Shown here one piece after another: positions 22,137 to 34,008 of a DNA stretch of 64,000 nucleotides. The first letter of the stretch is position 1; every line of letters starts with the position of its first letter. The notes under the pieces are model-generated. The model ran no database searches. It was not told where the DNA came from and saw only the letters and a list, made by a program, of their open reading frames with translations. Both the position numbers and the translations under genes were made by a program. The stretch is from assembly GCA_035771165.1 (NCBI GenBank), contig JAWNZC010000320.1, forward strand, positions 1,229,501 through 1,293,500, read 5' to 3'. The DNA is from Paragorgia papillata. Taxonomy: Eukaryota > Cnidaria > Anthozoa > Scleralcyonacea > Coralliidae.

Positions 22137-23286
22137 CATAGGTAGCCCAAAAATCCGTGTAGAGCCCCATTCCCCTACTAGCTGTCGCGCGCCGCAAGGC
22201 CCCTTGCAATGATTACATGATATTATATAGAAATACATAAGGTTGGCAAGTAATTCATGGTTTACGAACAAACTACTTGAACAAATGGGAAAATACTTGG
22301 TAGAACGTGATGAAAACTGACAAAAAACTAACGATACATTAAACCCGGATAATTTTACTATCTTGTCACAAACAAATTTCGTTTCAAAACAGCCGGGAAA
22401 GAGGTAAAATAGACACAAACTGTGAAATTTTGTTGAAGATTTTCCCTGTCTCTATGCGGGATGCCACAGGTCGACGTATTCGTCATTTTTTTAAAGCAGC
22501 AATAGTAAGCCTATTGGTCAATAAAATACACAAACTATGACGTTCCTGGAGGGGAAAAAAGAGCTACAGGGGGGTTAGTCAGCACAAAATAAAAAGTGGA
22601 AAACTTTGCGGGATTGTTGGCGATGATACGTGAAAGAAAAATACCCGACGTCGGCCGACGGTGAAATTTATTTATAGTTTTTTATTTATAATAGAGCCTA
22701 AATTGTAAAGGACTTTTTAAACAAAAGATGTGATAAAGGAAACTCGAAACGATTTTGTTCTGGTACGTATGAAAATATATATTTTTAAAATAATGTTTTT
22801 AAAAGATAAACAAAGACGAAAGAAATTGCCAAAGCGAACAAAGGCAATGTACATTTAGCATTTACTTTTTATCTAAATAAATTATTAATAAGCTTACTGT
22901 TTATCGAAAACACGAAATTCCGTCAAATAAATTGCTCTACATTCATTTTTAATGCTTTAACGAAAAGAAAAACAAGCTTTCTTTGTTTTCCGAAAACAGT
23001 CTACTTATTAAGATAAACTTTATAAAGCCGAAGGTCCATCTGTGATGGAAAAGGAGAAGCCAAAGGGATTTTGCAATAATGTCAACGTTTTTTCTGGTAC
23101 TGTTTGCATGCATATGATATTCTTTAAAAGTGAAAGACCCACATTACTGAACTGGTTATTTGCAAATGTTTATACCGCCGTATATAATTTGTCATATTTG
23201 AAAACAAAAACAGCCAGCGCTTCTCACAACGCAATTAAGAACAAAAAACCAATCAGTTTCAGACGAGTTTGCCTCAGTATGAAATC
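22137..23286 (+). repeat. Left TIR of the P-type element
   Basis: About 1,150 bp, nearly identical to the reverse complement of 32,859-34,008, with only scattered differences seen by eye. Similarity resumes beyond the palindrome at 24,956-24,992 and again around 25,058-25,083 just before the transposase gene. ORFs inside (for example 23,042-23,350) are present in both arms by copying and are not counted as genes. Confidence 0.9.
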
Positions 23287-23545
23287 TATCGTACAAACCG
23301 TTAAGAAGACCAAAAAATTACAATGTCATCTCCAAAAAAAGACGTTTTAATCACTGTTTAAGTGTTTTAAGCATGAATAGACAACACTGTAAAAAAAAAC
23401 AAGGAAAGGGAAAGCAAGGTACCGCAATAAACACCGAATAATATTGACCTAAAAGCCCGCTCATCCAAAACGCAAGTCAAGCTTATATGACTAAGTCTAA
23501 GGCCATGTGCTGGGAAAGTAACTCGCTACAAGAGAACTGACTTAC

Positions 23546-23649
23546 CTGAATAAATATGTCGTTTGGTCGATAGGTTATAAATGCTTTCACACGCAAACGT
23601 GGTGCAACTGGTGAAGCTGGAGCTGCTGCAATGGTTCTATAAGTCCACA
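23546..23649 (-). other. Exon-like block in the left arm of the palindrome
   Basis: Inverted duplicate of 24,586-24,689 with the same splice-site consensus on the - strand. Confidence 0.45.
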
Positions 23650-24585
23650 CTGGAAAACTTTATAAGTTAAAGATCTAAAACGTCAAGCCAAAAGGCAAAA
23701 CTGCCATAAAAACACCACAGGCATTCTCGAGGTTTTATTGAAAACTGCATGTCAGTCTGACGAGCAAGTCAAGTAAGAAGACAAAAGAGTTTCTAATCCA
23801 TAAACGTGCAAAATCAATGGTCTGCAACGAAAAAGGAAAAAGAACGTTACCAACGTTCCAAACGGCTGTCATCCATGCAGTCGTCAAAGCTCAAGAACAT
23901 CTTAATAAAATCAAAAGAGAAACGAGAATCAATTTGAATTTGTGATAACTATACCTTAAAAAAACCTATATTAACGGAAATCGTAAACGTTTTAAGGTCA
24001 ATGCTGCTCCAAGCATGCTTCTTCTATCGTTGCTCGACTATTCCATTGTGTCGACTGCCAAATAAACGGGGAAAAATCTCCTCTTAATTATCATGGACGC
24101 ATGCGCACGCCTTTCATAGGCTTTTCTGGGCAAAACAACGAAAACTATAGTTATAACAGGTTTTCCGTTTATTTGGCAGTCGACACAATGGAATAGTCGA
24201 GCAATGATAGAAGAAGCATGCTTGGAGCAGCATTGGCCTTAAAACGTTTACGATTTCCGTTAATATAGGGTATTTTTAAGGTATAGTTATCACAAATTCA
24301 AATTGATTCTCGTTTCTCTTTTGATTTTATTAAGATGTTCTTGAGCTTTGACGACTGCATGGATGACAGCCGTTTCGAACGTTGTTAACGTTCTTTTTCC
24401 TTTTTCGTTGCAGACCATTGATTTTGCACGTTTATGGATTAGAAACTCTTTTGTCTTCTTACTTGACTTGCTCGTCAGACTGACATGCAGTTTTCAATAA
24501 AACTTCGAGAATGCCTGTGGTGTTTTTATGGCAGTTTTGCCTTTTGGCTTCAAGTTTTAGATCTTTAACTTATAAATTTTTCCAG

Positions 24586-24689
24586 TGTGGACTTATAGAA
24601 CCATTGCAGCAGCTCCAGCTTCACCAGTTGCACCACGTTTGCGTGTGAAAGCATTTATAACCTATCGACCAAACGACATATTTATTCAG
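24586..24689 (+). other. Exon-like block in the right arm of the palindrome
   Basis: 104 bases between a TTTTTCCAG acceptor and a CAG|GTAAGT donor. One frame is open and reads through TIAAAPASPVAPRLRVKAF. The mirror copy is at 23,546-23,649. Possibly a captured host exon or a leftover exon of the parent element; identity unknown. Confidence 0.45.
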
Positions 24690-25209
24690 GTAAGTCAGTT
24701 CTCTTGTAGCGAGTTACTTTCCCTGCACATGGCCTTAGACTTAGTCATATAAGCTTGACTTGCGTTTTGGATGAGCGGGCTTTTAGGTCAATATTATTCG
24801 GTGTTTATTGCGGTACCTTGCTTTCCCTTCCCTTGTTTTTTTTACAGTGTTGTCTATTCATGCTTAAAACACTTAAACAGTGATTAAAACGTCTTTTTTT
24901 GGAGATGACATTGTAATTTTTTGGTCTTCTTAACGGTTTGTACGATAGATTTCATCATGGATATATTAAAAGACTGGATAGGAAACTAGTAGTCACGTGG
25001 GGTGGTTCCAGGCCGCTGGTTGGCTGAAAAGCATTTTCCTTTGCTCGAGAGATGTTGAAACCTAGTTGCAAATTGTGATGTCAGAATGGCGAATTATGGC
25101 GTAAGTATTGTTGATTTCCCTATGCTTTTGACTGGGATTTTTTTTGACCTCTTCATGTTTTCTCTTGACGACATCTTTGTTCTTGTTTTTTGTTTTTTTA
25201 TACCGATTC

Positions 25210-25252
25210 ATGGCCGAAATGAACCCGCCTAAGCCACGCAACAACTCTCAAG
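25210..25252 (+). CDS. Possible first exon of the P-type transposase
   Basis: ATG GCC GAA ATG ... with donor AAG|GTAAGT. It encodes a short start (MAEMNPPKPRNNS). It lies just inside the left TIR, where the partner gene also starts on the other side. The phase does not match the next open block at 25,631 using the acceptor at 25,615, so either the acceptor differs or a base has been lost. Confidence 0.4.
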
Positions 25253-25955
25253 GTAAGTGTAGATCGTTTTTGTTTACATTATTGTCAGTTTACTACCGAG
25301 GAAATTGCATCCCCGAATAGCAGTTTGTTTTGCCTGATTTCTTCCGTATTTTGCGAAAATGGGTATGGGTATTTTAAGTATTTAATCTGTGTATTTTTAT
25401 CCATGGTATGCTTCAACAAGTAGATCTTTCCTTTTATTGTGGCTTAGTCATATTTACAAACACTAAGCTTGTTTTTAAGTTGATTTTTTTCCGATAAGAA
25501 TTTGTGCCTTTGCAAAGAGAATTGTGTCAGATGGTTGCTAGGTATTAGGTCACGCTATGACTATTGCTTTGTGTAAAAATATTCACTGGTTTTTCCCATC
25601 TTCCTGAATTTTTAGCTATGTACATGTACCATGGGTAAGCTAGGAAGGACAAGGAAATTCTCGCACATTCGATACAAGAAATCTTTGAGTGCCAAGAAAC
25701 AAGATGACCATCGTGCAGATCCTGAGTCACCTGAATGTAGTTGGTTTGCCACTCTACCGTATAAATTTCAATTTCCTCTTCGAAGTTTACCATCAGTAGT
25801 TTTAGATCAACCATCGTTCGAAAATTTCACTCGCATTTTCACCTTACTGGAAAACGATAATCCCTTCAGCAACCAGTGGATCTTAATCAAACATTCCCAA
25901 CCTTTTCTAATAACAAAATAGCACCAGCTGCTAAGGGACGGACCATTAGATTTTT

Positions 25956-25957
<2 letters not shown>

Positions 25958-26005
<48 letters not shown>
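25958..26005. repeat. Poly-G homopolymer, 48 nt
   Basis: Uninterrupted G tract. ORFs with Gly or Pro runs across it are artefacts. The partner end of the same element has only about 14 C, so the tract expanded in one end or is an assembly estimate. Confidence 0.95.
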
Positions 26006-26007
<2 letters not shown>

Positions 26008-26569
26008 GGCCAATTTTTTGGTGCAGGAATATATTTTTTTTGCTCGAGGTTGTGCAGGATATTTTTTTTCGACATCATTTGCTTGCAGGATATTTTTTTG
26101 TGAGCCTATGTTTGTTAATGTCCAACACATACAATACATTTATAGCAATACTAGAAAGGATACAGATACAACCACAAAGCAATTACACAATGGGCCATAT
26201 CAGTCATTAACCAATGGATACTGAGATTTTAATAATTTATGACAAACATTTTTTATGTTAATGATGCAATTTTTGACAGTAAAAGAAGGGTACACCCCCT
26301 GAAAAATATGCACCCCCCCTATCAGATGAGTCTGAATCCACCCCTGACTATATATGATATGAGATGACACTTAAATACTATTTTAATGCGTTGTGTGGGA
26401 GATTTTTCACCAAATTGGTGAAAAGGGCCACACAGAGCATTAAAATATTGTCATTGAATATATCTATGTTTTCACAAATGATGTTTTGCTATACAAATGT
26501 TGAGTTTATCATAAAAACAAGAAAGTATTTGAATATATAGACAATCATAAATTATGCGCTAAAAAGACT

Positions 26570-27036
26570 CAGGGGCGCAACTAGAAAATTTCGAGGGCAG
26601 GGGTTGAACGCCAAAAAAGGGCAAAGTCATTCAGTATTCTAAACAATTTGGGAGTAGAAGCCAAGCAGAGATTCTAGGGGGGTCCGGGGGCATGTCCCCT
26701 CGGAAATTTTTTGAATTTTGGGTCTCTGAAACAGCATTTCCTGCATTTTGAGGACGCTTTTCTCGTATTTTCGGTTGCGGAAATTTTTATTTTGGTCTCG
26801 CATTATTTAAAATTTATCATAATTATATTCAGCCTAGCTGCCGCCCGGGCCCACTGCTAGAAGCCTCTGAGTCTCGCCAGATTTGCGGAGAATTGTATCG
26901 CGTACAACAACAGACGATTAATTATCTGTTTATCTAATGTCTAACCTAGTATTAGAAGTCTCACAAAAAGGGCAGGGGTTAAAAAGGGCAGGGGTTGCAA
27001 CCCCCCCCCAACCCCCAACCCCTAGTTGCGCGCCTG
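26570..27036. mobile_element. hAT-like MITE (CAGGGGCGCAACTAG ends)
   Basis: Ends CAGGGGCGCAACTAG (26,570) and CTAGTTGCGCGCCTG (ending 27,036) with AGACT on both flanks (26,565-26,569, 27,037-27,041). Five matching bases is short of the 8 bp usual for hAT. Carries the palindromic module at 26,674-26,745. Nested inside the PIF-like element. Confidence 0.75.
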
Positions 27037-28001
27037 AGACTAATAATATTTGTGTTTTTACAATGCAAAATAATATCTTTGTATTTAGTGAGCAGCTGCT
27101 CTACATTGTTAAAATGGAAGTAAACTGCAGAATGTGTTTGTTGCACTATTTAATAGCAGTGACCTGACAAGTCTGTGTTTAATATTAACAACAAGATGGA
27201 TTCATAGCTTGTGATTTATTTTGTGTTGTGGCAATCTGCTCAGGACTCTATATAAATATTTTTCTATTTTTAGAAGACATGGTACTTTGCAGGATATTTT
27301 TTTCTGGGGGTTTTGTTGTGCACGATATTTTTTTCCCAGGATAAGGCTGTGCTCGAATTTTTTTTTGGTAATTGCCCAAACCCCCCCCCCCCCCTCAAAA
27401 ATCTAATGGTCCGTCCCTAAGAGAACATTGATTGTAAACACAGACCTAACCTGGAATGTGATAATTGGACACAAAAATGCTAAAGGAGGAGTTGTGACAA
27501 TACCGGATAAATTGAGGAACTCTGGTGATTTTATTTATTTGTCTAATTTGGTTGATACTTGTCTTGTTTGCCCTGGAATATGTGATAGTGATTTAATCAA
27601 ATTGGCTACTGCTGGAAATCGTCATGGTAGTTTTGAAGATCAGCATGGAAATGTCAAGGCACGACTTCATGATGGTGATACAGTTCGACCAATCAACTGT
27701 TCTGGCATAGTACAAGCAAATACTGGTGCTTTGTGTGGGGTATGCAAGTCCTACCGTCATTCTCTTTTGGCAATGCTTTCAAAGGAACGACATCTTTCAA
27801 AAACATCTCTGTTATCTGAATCACCTGACAAAACCAGCATAAACAGCCACTGCCCTTGGAAGCATTTAACTGAACAGAAAGAACGAGTAAGAAACTGTAC
27901 ACTAGACCGGCAGAAGAATTCAAGGAAAATTGCTCTACTAGAAAAGAAGTTCAGAATGGTGAGTTTATTTATTAAACAATATTATTGATATTAGTGTTGC
28001 A

Positions 28002-28215
28002 GGGCCATAGGAAGATGTTTTAGGTTAGGGGGGCTTGTCGAGCACGGTTCTGGAAGCATGCCCCTCCCTAGAAAATTTATTTATGATCATAAACAACAAG
28101 GTGCTAACTGGCAGTTTTCATGCTTTGACATCAAATTTTTAGGGGGGCTCAGCCCCCTGCTTCCAGTGAATAGGGGGTGCCAGCCCCGTGCACCCCCCTG
28201 CTTCCTACGGCCATG
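28002..28215. mobile_element. Intronic MITE with GGAAG-type inverted ends
   Basis: Ends CAGGGCCATAGGAAG and CTTCCTACGGCCATG are inverted with two mismatches. The flanks TAGTGTTG and CAGTGTTA match in six of eight bases, consistent with an aged 8-bp hAT-type duplication. It lies within the intron of the P-type transposase, so splicing would remove it. Confidence 0.65.
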
Positions 28216-29964
28216 CAGTGTTACATTCTTGAATAAACTTCTATTAATTTACTGTTGGCTCCTTTCTGTATTTGTCTTGCAGGAGTCAATTACATTACAA
28301 CCAGATGACAACAATGTGGTGGAAAGCCTCTTCAACAACTTGAAGTCATGCCATAAATCTCAAGATCCAGATGATTTTAAAACTCTTTTCCTCCAGCAAC
28401 AAGAGAATGCTATAAAATGTAGTGACAAAAGAGGAAGAAGATGGCATCCACTCATAATACGGTGGTGTTTCCAGCTCCATGCTACATCTCCAAAAGCTTA
28501 CCAAATGCTTAAGGATAGTGGTGTGCTAATATTACCTGATAGCAGAACACTTAGGGACTACAGTAGTTGTTTTAAAGCTGGCATAGGTTTTGATTCTATC
28601 TTTTTAGATTTAGTGAAAAAGATTTTCTTACTAGAAGTACCCCAAAAGATAGTGATGCATGGGTAGGTATCCTACATGATGAAGTTTCTTTGAGACAGGA
28701 TCTTGTCTTTGATGATTCAGGTAAGCTTGTTGGATTTGTTGATCTGGGGTCCACTCAGAATTCCATTGACATGTTGGAAAATTCTCTTTCATCTGCAGGT
28801 AGTTCATCAAATTCACCAGATGAAGCAACACATATGTTTGTTTTTATGGTTATCAGTCTTTTCTCTGATTGGAAAATGCCTATTGCTTTCTTCCCCACCA
28901 CTACTATTAAGTCTTTTGCATTATTTAATCTTTTTTGGAAGTGTGTTGAGGAGTTAGAAGAGAGAGGTTTTAAAGTTCTTACTACAACATGCGATGGTGC
29001 TTCTCCTCATCGCACATTTTATAAATACCATTGTCTGGCACCAGGTAACCCGAAAGGTGCACCAATCTATAAAACACCAAATCCTTATGCTGAAGAGAAT
29101 CGGTCTATTTTCTTTATTTGTGACCCAGTGCATCTGTTGAAGACCACCCGTAACAATTGGGAAAACAGCTTTTGGAGAAATAAAACTAGGAAATTGAGAA
29201 ATAATGATATGTGGATAACTTGGCTGCAGCTTATCGATGCTTTTGAAAATGATGTGAATGATTCAAATGCTTCGGGTTTGCGGATACTTCATAAATTAAA
29301 TACTAACCATCTTTTTCTGAATCCATACTTAAGGATGAGAGTGTATTTGGCTGCACAGGTATTTAGTAACAGGGTTGCATGTGCAATGACGGTTCAAGGT
29401 AAAGCTGGAACAGAAGAAACAGCTAAGTTTGTGAAGCACATGAATGATTTTTTTGATTGTTTAAATGCTAACAGGGTTTATACCAAGTTTGAATTTAAAA
29501 GTGTTTACCGTGCACCAGATGACCGGAGGCTTGTTTGGCTTAAAAGTGAGTTTCTAAAATACTTTCAGGATTGGAAGAAGTGGGCAATGAGCCAGACAGA
29601 TGTTTCAGAAAAAGAACGTAAGAAATACTTTATTAGTGATCAGACGTGGGAAGGTTTACAAATTTGTGTTAACTCTTTTGTAGAAGTTGTTCAGTTTGCT
29701 CTTCAGATTCCAGGTGTAGACTATGTGGTTGCCACAAAATTTAATCAGGATCCTATTGAGAAGTTCTTTGGTAAATTGCGCCAACAGAGAGGTGCGTATG
29801 GTGCTTTCACCTGTAATGAATTTCGACAAAGTTATGCTTGTGCGTCCTTTAGCCAGACCCATGCTATCAAGGTTGTTAGGCAGCTAAAAAGGAATGCAGG
29901 TTCTTTTGATGTTCTTGATCCTGATTTGCAATTAGTCAAGAGTAATAAGGTTGGACGAGTTTAA

Positions 29965-31241
29965 TCTTAGAATGTACTGCTTAAATTGCCCATCTCACAT
30001 GGGGGATTTTGTAATGGGTCATTCCAGAAAATATCCTTACTCCCCCACAGACGAAATGGTAAATTGGTCCTCCCCTCCTTTTCAGACATACAATAATTTA
30101 AGTACATCTGTAGTTAATTTTACCCCCTCCCCTTTTGGACAAAGGGGAGAATCACCCCAGAAAATCTTGTACACCTATAAAAATCTCAAAAAATTTGGAA
30201 CAAATCTCAAAAATGGATCTGAAAAATCGAAAACAATCTCAAAAATTAACCAAAAACTCCCAAAAAAGTCCCACAGGATTTTGAAAATCTGAAACTTCCT
30301 GTGGCCCAAATTTCCTCTGTGGGGGAGCATGGATCTTTTCTGGGTTGACCCAGATATTTTGTTCAAAAATTTTTACCTTCATTGGCTTTTTTTTTTGCTG
30401 TCATGGAGTTCTTTACCAGAAATGACCTAAAAATAGGGATGGGTGGAAAACCCCCAAACATGAGAAAGGCAATTTAAAGGAGAGTAGATAATTTATTTAG
30501 TGTGGTATAAAGTATCGGGTGATATGGATATGATTTTCCATTTATAAAATTTAAATTTTATGTTCAAATATAAATTAGAAAATGACTGCTCAAAACATAC
30601 ATGTTGTATATCTCAGTCTATAATTGCTTACAATAGTCACAAAAATATTATAATTATATACTAGGTATTCCAACTTTGTATGCTATATCATTATTTTAAC
30701 TATGAAAAATCCATTACTGCATGTAGATGAACAAAATACCATAATAGATACTAGGCTTATATTTTTTACAATCCAGATACTGTACAACACATTTGTTTTG
30801 AGCAGCTATTTTTACAAGCCAGCTTTAAAACTATGTATAGAAAGGTCAAAAAAAATCCCCAGTTCAAAACTTTAAAGCATACTTTTTGTTTATAAACAAG
30901 ATGTTTTTGAAGTCTTTTTATTAATAAAGTTTCATTACAATGTGAGGTAAATTACACGTAATTTTATCTTTGTACATATGCTGCAGTTACAATAATTTTG
31001 TTTATTAATAAAATAAAGCATTAATAATATGACATTTATGTGAAATCAGTTGTTAAATTACAAACAGGCAAGAGACTTATTATTATCCCAGTTGTATACT
31101 GTACAAATAAATTCTCAGTTCATGGCACAAAGCACTGATAACACGATGCTAAGAGCAAGGATAAGCAGCAAGGTCATGACACACAATTGTCTACACAACT
31201 TACAAATAAATTAAAAAGGACAAGCTTTTTACAAGCTTTAT
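29965..31241. other. Intergenic between convergent P-element genes
   Basis: No coding sequence supported. AT-rich, with several AATAAA-type motifs on both strands (for example near 31,010), as expected for two convergent 3' ends. Confidence 0.5.
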
Positions 31242-32681
31242 CTACTTTTCACGGGTGCTACTGCTGCACATTAAAGCCTTTCTAATGCTATCCTTTCCAT
31301 GTAACTCAACAGAATTTTGCCTAACATTGGATAGCGTCTCCTTAAATTTCTTATGTTCCTTGTACACTTTAAGATATGCCCATTTCCTTACACGATAAAA
31401 CAAATCAGTGCATAGTCTAAGAAGTAACATACTGTCTTCAGAACTAAGTAGAGAAGAATAAGGCCAAATTTCAAGCAATGCTGGAGTATTATCGATTATT
31501 TGTTCGAGCAATTCACTATCCGATTTCCTTGTACTGCTCCTAAAGTTAGCTATATTAAGATATGGTCGAATAGACGTTTCAAGGGAAGAAAAAAACTCAA
31601 AAGTTAATGGATCCACAGTCGTAAGTCCGCCTCTGTTTAAAGAGAGTGTAATAAGATTAGGGTAGGACAAAGATGGAGTTTGCTTTTCCACACCTGGTAA
31701 ATTCTTACTAAATGTTTTTGCAATGTTCCCTAACCTTACACAGTTTTCTCGCACTTTACTAGTCGTCGATATTTCATTAGCTGCGCAATACCGTTGTAGC
31801 TTGTCTTTGGTTTTTCTACAGACATATCCAGCAACATAAGCAATAACCGATTTATCAGAAGATGTAAGCACGGTCTTGTTTTCGGTTTCTCCTTGGTATT
31901 TATCTGCGATCTCCAAGGCGTTCCTAACGGAAGTAGTCCTGAACTCGTTGATATTTTCATAGACCGCTGAAATGATTTTTTGCAGGAATAGCTTTCCATT
32001 AGAACTGATGCCACAGGCTTTCAGGACTTCTGTCCAACGAACAAATAATGGCCCAGAAATCTTGTACTCCGTGATATGTTGTGCAATGTACCTCTGCCTC
32101 GCTGACGATTGCGCGCGATAATCCAAGGCGAAGATGATTTCCCACAGCTTTTGTGTGACTTCTTTAAAAAAATTCTTGACGGTGGACGTGGTGTTTCGTT
32201 CATTTACTAATTGTTTATGCAGTTCGTCTGCCTGAAGTTTTAAGTTCGCATACCGTGCACCTCTTAGAGAAACTATATCCGCTGGGGTATCACAAATTTC
32301 TTCGAGGAGTTTCAAGACTGCTGGCAAACCGTCGGTGACAAAATAATCGTCCACTCCGAGACCAGTCAAAACTTCCCTTGTTCTGATTTGATGCTGCGAC
32401 ATTTTTTTAGTATTTCCACGATTCTTAATTTTTGCCCCGTCACAGCTACTTTGGTGCTTCAAAAACCATGATTTGGATCGGTAAATCTTTCTACATTTCT
32501 TGCAACGTAATAGATTTTTGGTTTCGTCGTTGTCATCTTCATCCGCCGAGTCCGTACTTTCTCCGTCACTGTCTTCGCATTTCTCGCTTCTCTCTTCCCC
32601 ACCGTTAACAGCGCTTTCAATTTCTTCCGTATCCATCATCTCACTATCATCCCACTCCTCGAAAAAGTCCTGTACATCCAT
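31242..32681 (-). CDS. C2HC-finger accessory protein of the P-type element, intact
   Basis: 479 codons, single exon, no breaks. Residues 1-55 are strongly acidic; C60-x2-C63-x12-H76-x3-C80 forms a C2HC finger; basic and helical sequence follows. Residues 281-290 (AYVAGYVCRK) resemble the YIAGYV-type block found near the C-terminus of P-type and THAP9 transposases. The gene converges on the transposase and starts just inside the right TIR; a TATA-like TATATTTAAA lies about 20-40 bases upstream of the ATG. Possibly a separated transposase C-terminal module or DNA-binding partner. Function is inferred from context only. Confidence 0.65.
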   Translation of the reverse strand: MDVQDFFEEWDDSEMMDTEEIESAVNGGEERSEKCEDSDGESTDSADEDDNDETKNLLRCKKCRKIYRSKSWFLKHQSSCDGAKIKNRGNTKKMSQHQIRTREVLTGLGVDDYFVTDGLPAVLKLLEEICDTPADIVSLRGARYANLKLQADELHKQLVNERNTTSTVKNFFKEVTQKLWEIIFALDYRAQSSARQRYIAQHITEYKISGPLFVRWTEVLKACGISSNGKLFLQKIISAVYENINEFRTTSVRNALEIADKYQGETENKTVLTSSDKSVIAYVAGYVCRKTKDKLQRYCAANEISTTSKVRENCVRLGNIAKTFSKNLPGVEKQTPSLSYPNLITLSLNRGGLTTVDPLTFEFFSSLETSIRPYLNIANFRSSTRKSDSELLEQIIDNTPALLEIWPYSSLLSSEDSMLLLRLCTDLFYRVRKWAYLKVYKEHKKFKETLSNVRQNSVELHGKDSIRKALMCSSSTREK

Positions 32682-32858
32682 GCTTTACTGATAATAGTTT
32701 GTGTTTTTTTTTAAATATAGAGCTGACGACAAACTCGGGATTGAAAATTGAAAAATTGTCGCGCGAAAAGATTGTTTTCATGTGACGTCACAATTTGCAA
32801 CTAGGTTTAAACTGCTGACGTCAGCTAGTTTCCTATCCAGTCTTTTAATATATCCATG

Positions 32859-34008
32859 ATTTCATACTGAGGCAAACTCGTCTGAAACTGATTGGTTTTT
32901 TGTTCTTAATTGCGTTGTGAGAAGCGCTGGCTGTTTTTGTTTTCAAATATGACAAATTATATACGGCGGTATAAACATTTGCAAATAACCAGTTCAGTAA
33001 TGTGGGTCTTTCACTTTTAAAGAATATCATATGCATGCAAACAGTACCAGAAAAAAGCGTTGACATTATTGCAAAATCCCTTTGGCTTCTCCTTTTCCAT
33101 CACAGATGGACCTTCGGCTTTATAAAGTTTATCTTAATAAGTAGACTGTTTTCGGAAAACAAAGAAAGCTTGTTTTTCTTTTCGTTAAAGCATTAAAAAT
33201 GAATGTAGAGCAATTTATTTGACGGAATTTCGTGTTTTCGATAAACAGTAAGCTTATTAATAATTTATTTAGATAAAAAGTAAATGCTAAATGTACATTG
33301 CCTTTGTTCGCTTTGGCAATTTCTTTCGTCTTTGTTTATCTTTTAAAAACATTATTTTAAAAATATATATTTTCATACGTACCAGAACAAAATCGTTTCG
33401 AGTTTCCTTTATCACATCTTTTGTTTAAAAAGTCCTTTACAATTTAGGCTTTATTATAAATAAAAAACTATAAATAAATTTCACCGTCGGCCGACGTCGG
33501 GTATTTTTCTTTCACGTATCATCGCCAACAATCCCGCAAAGTTTTCCACTTTTTATTTTGTGCTGACTAACCCCCCTGTAGCTCTTTTTTCCCCTCCAGG
33601 AACGTCATAGTTTGTGTATTTTATTGACCAATAGGCTTACTATTGCTGCTTTAAAAAAATGACGAATACGTCGACCTGTGGCATCCCGCATAGAGACAGG
33701 GAAAATCTTCAACAAAATTTCACAGTTTGTGTCTATTTTACCTCCTTCCCGGCTGTTTTGAAACGAAATTTGTTTGTAACAAGATAGTAAAATTATCCGG
33801 GTTTAATGTATCGTTAGTTTTTTGTCAGTTTTCATCACGTTGTACCAAGTATTTTCCCATTTGTTCAAGTAGTTTGTTCGTAAACCATGAATTACTTGCC
33901 AACCTTATGTATTTCTATATAATATCATGTAATCATTGCAAGGGGCCTTGCGGCGCGCGACAGCTAGTAGGGGAATGGGGCTCTACACGGATTTTTGGGC
34001 TACCTATG
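32859..34008 (-). repeat. Right TIR of the P-type element
   Basis: Partner of 22,137-23,286, uninterrupted. Inward similarity continues through 32,858-32,822 and at 32,784-32,808, reaching the promoter side of the C2HC gene. Confidence 0.9.

Larger units (their letters stand above)
23279..24955. mobile_element. 1.67-kb palindrome inserted in the left TIR
   Basis: Arms of about 800 bp (23,279-24,077 and 24,163-24,955) are near-perfect inverted copies around an 85-bp spacer. The empty site is seen in the right TIR (at 32,858). The right junction carries GATTTCAT, the inverse of target bases ATGAAATC, so there is no ordinary target duplication. Each arm contains a mirrored exon-like block. Confidence 0.85.
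25935..27417. mobile_element. PIF/Harbinger-like element (GGGACGGACC ends, TAA duplication)
   Basis: Ends GGGACGGACCATTAGATTTT and its reverse complement, flanked by TAA on both sides (25,932-25,934 and 27,418-27,420), the 3-bp pattern of PIF/Harbinger. Immediately inside each end is a G or C run (48 G at 25,958-26,005; C run at 27,381-27,394). It contains a hAT-like MITE and no transposase. Confidence 0.8.
25616..29964 (+). pseudogene. P-element/THAP9-like transposase
   Basis: Blocks: 25,631-25,931, 27,421-27,958 and 28,282-29,964. The first two are one exon split by a TAA-flanked element (25,935-27,417), and the frame is restored across it (..APAAKRTLIVN..). An intron spans 27,959-28,281 (GTGAGT...TTGCAG). 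Family signatures: DEVSLRQDLVFDDSG followed by GFVDLG (first catalytic Asp region), a CDGASPH block, FICDPVHLLKTTRNNW and, near the end, NQDPIEKFFGKLRQQRGAYG, all typical of P transposases, which cut and paste with GTP as cofactor in the known family. No THAP finger was found in the visible N-terminus. Frame changes near 25,860 and near 28,612 break it. Confidence 0.85.
22137..34008. mobile_element. P-type DNA transposon with about 1.15-kb TIRs
   Basis: Inverted arms start CATAGGTAGCCCAAAAATCC at both ends. A 7-bp duplication CAAACAC flanks it (22,130-22,136 and 34,009-34,015); P elements usually make 8 bp. Removing it restores the reading frame of the host element's gene. Inside are a P/THAP9-like transposase (+) and a C2HC-finger protein (-) that converge. 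The left arm holds a 1.67-kb palindrome absent from the right arm; further insertions lie in the transposase gene. Total 11,872 bp. Confidence 0.9.

Noticed and set aside
23042..23350. 102-codon ORF also found at 32,845-33,066
   Set aside because: The two are the arms of one inverted repeat, so conservation is expected without coding function; no motif.
23279..24955. Palindrome as part of the original P-type TIR
   Set aside because: The opposite TIR is continuous across the site, so it is an insertion in one arm.
25807..26139. Proline-rich and glycine-rich proteins
   Set aside because: Created by the 48-nt G homopolymer.
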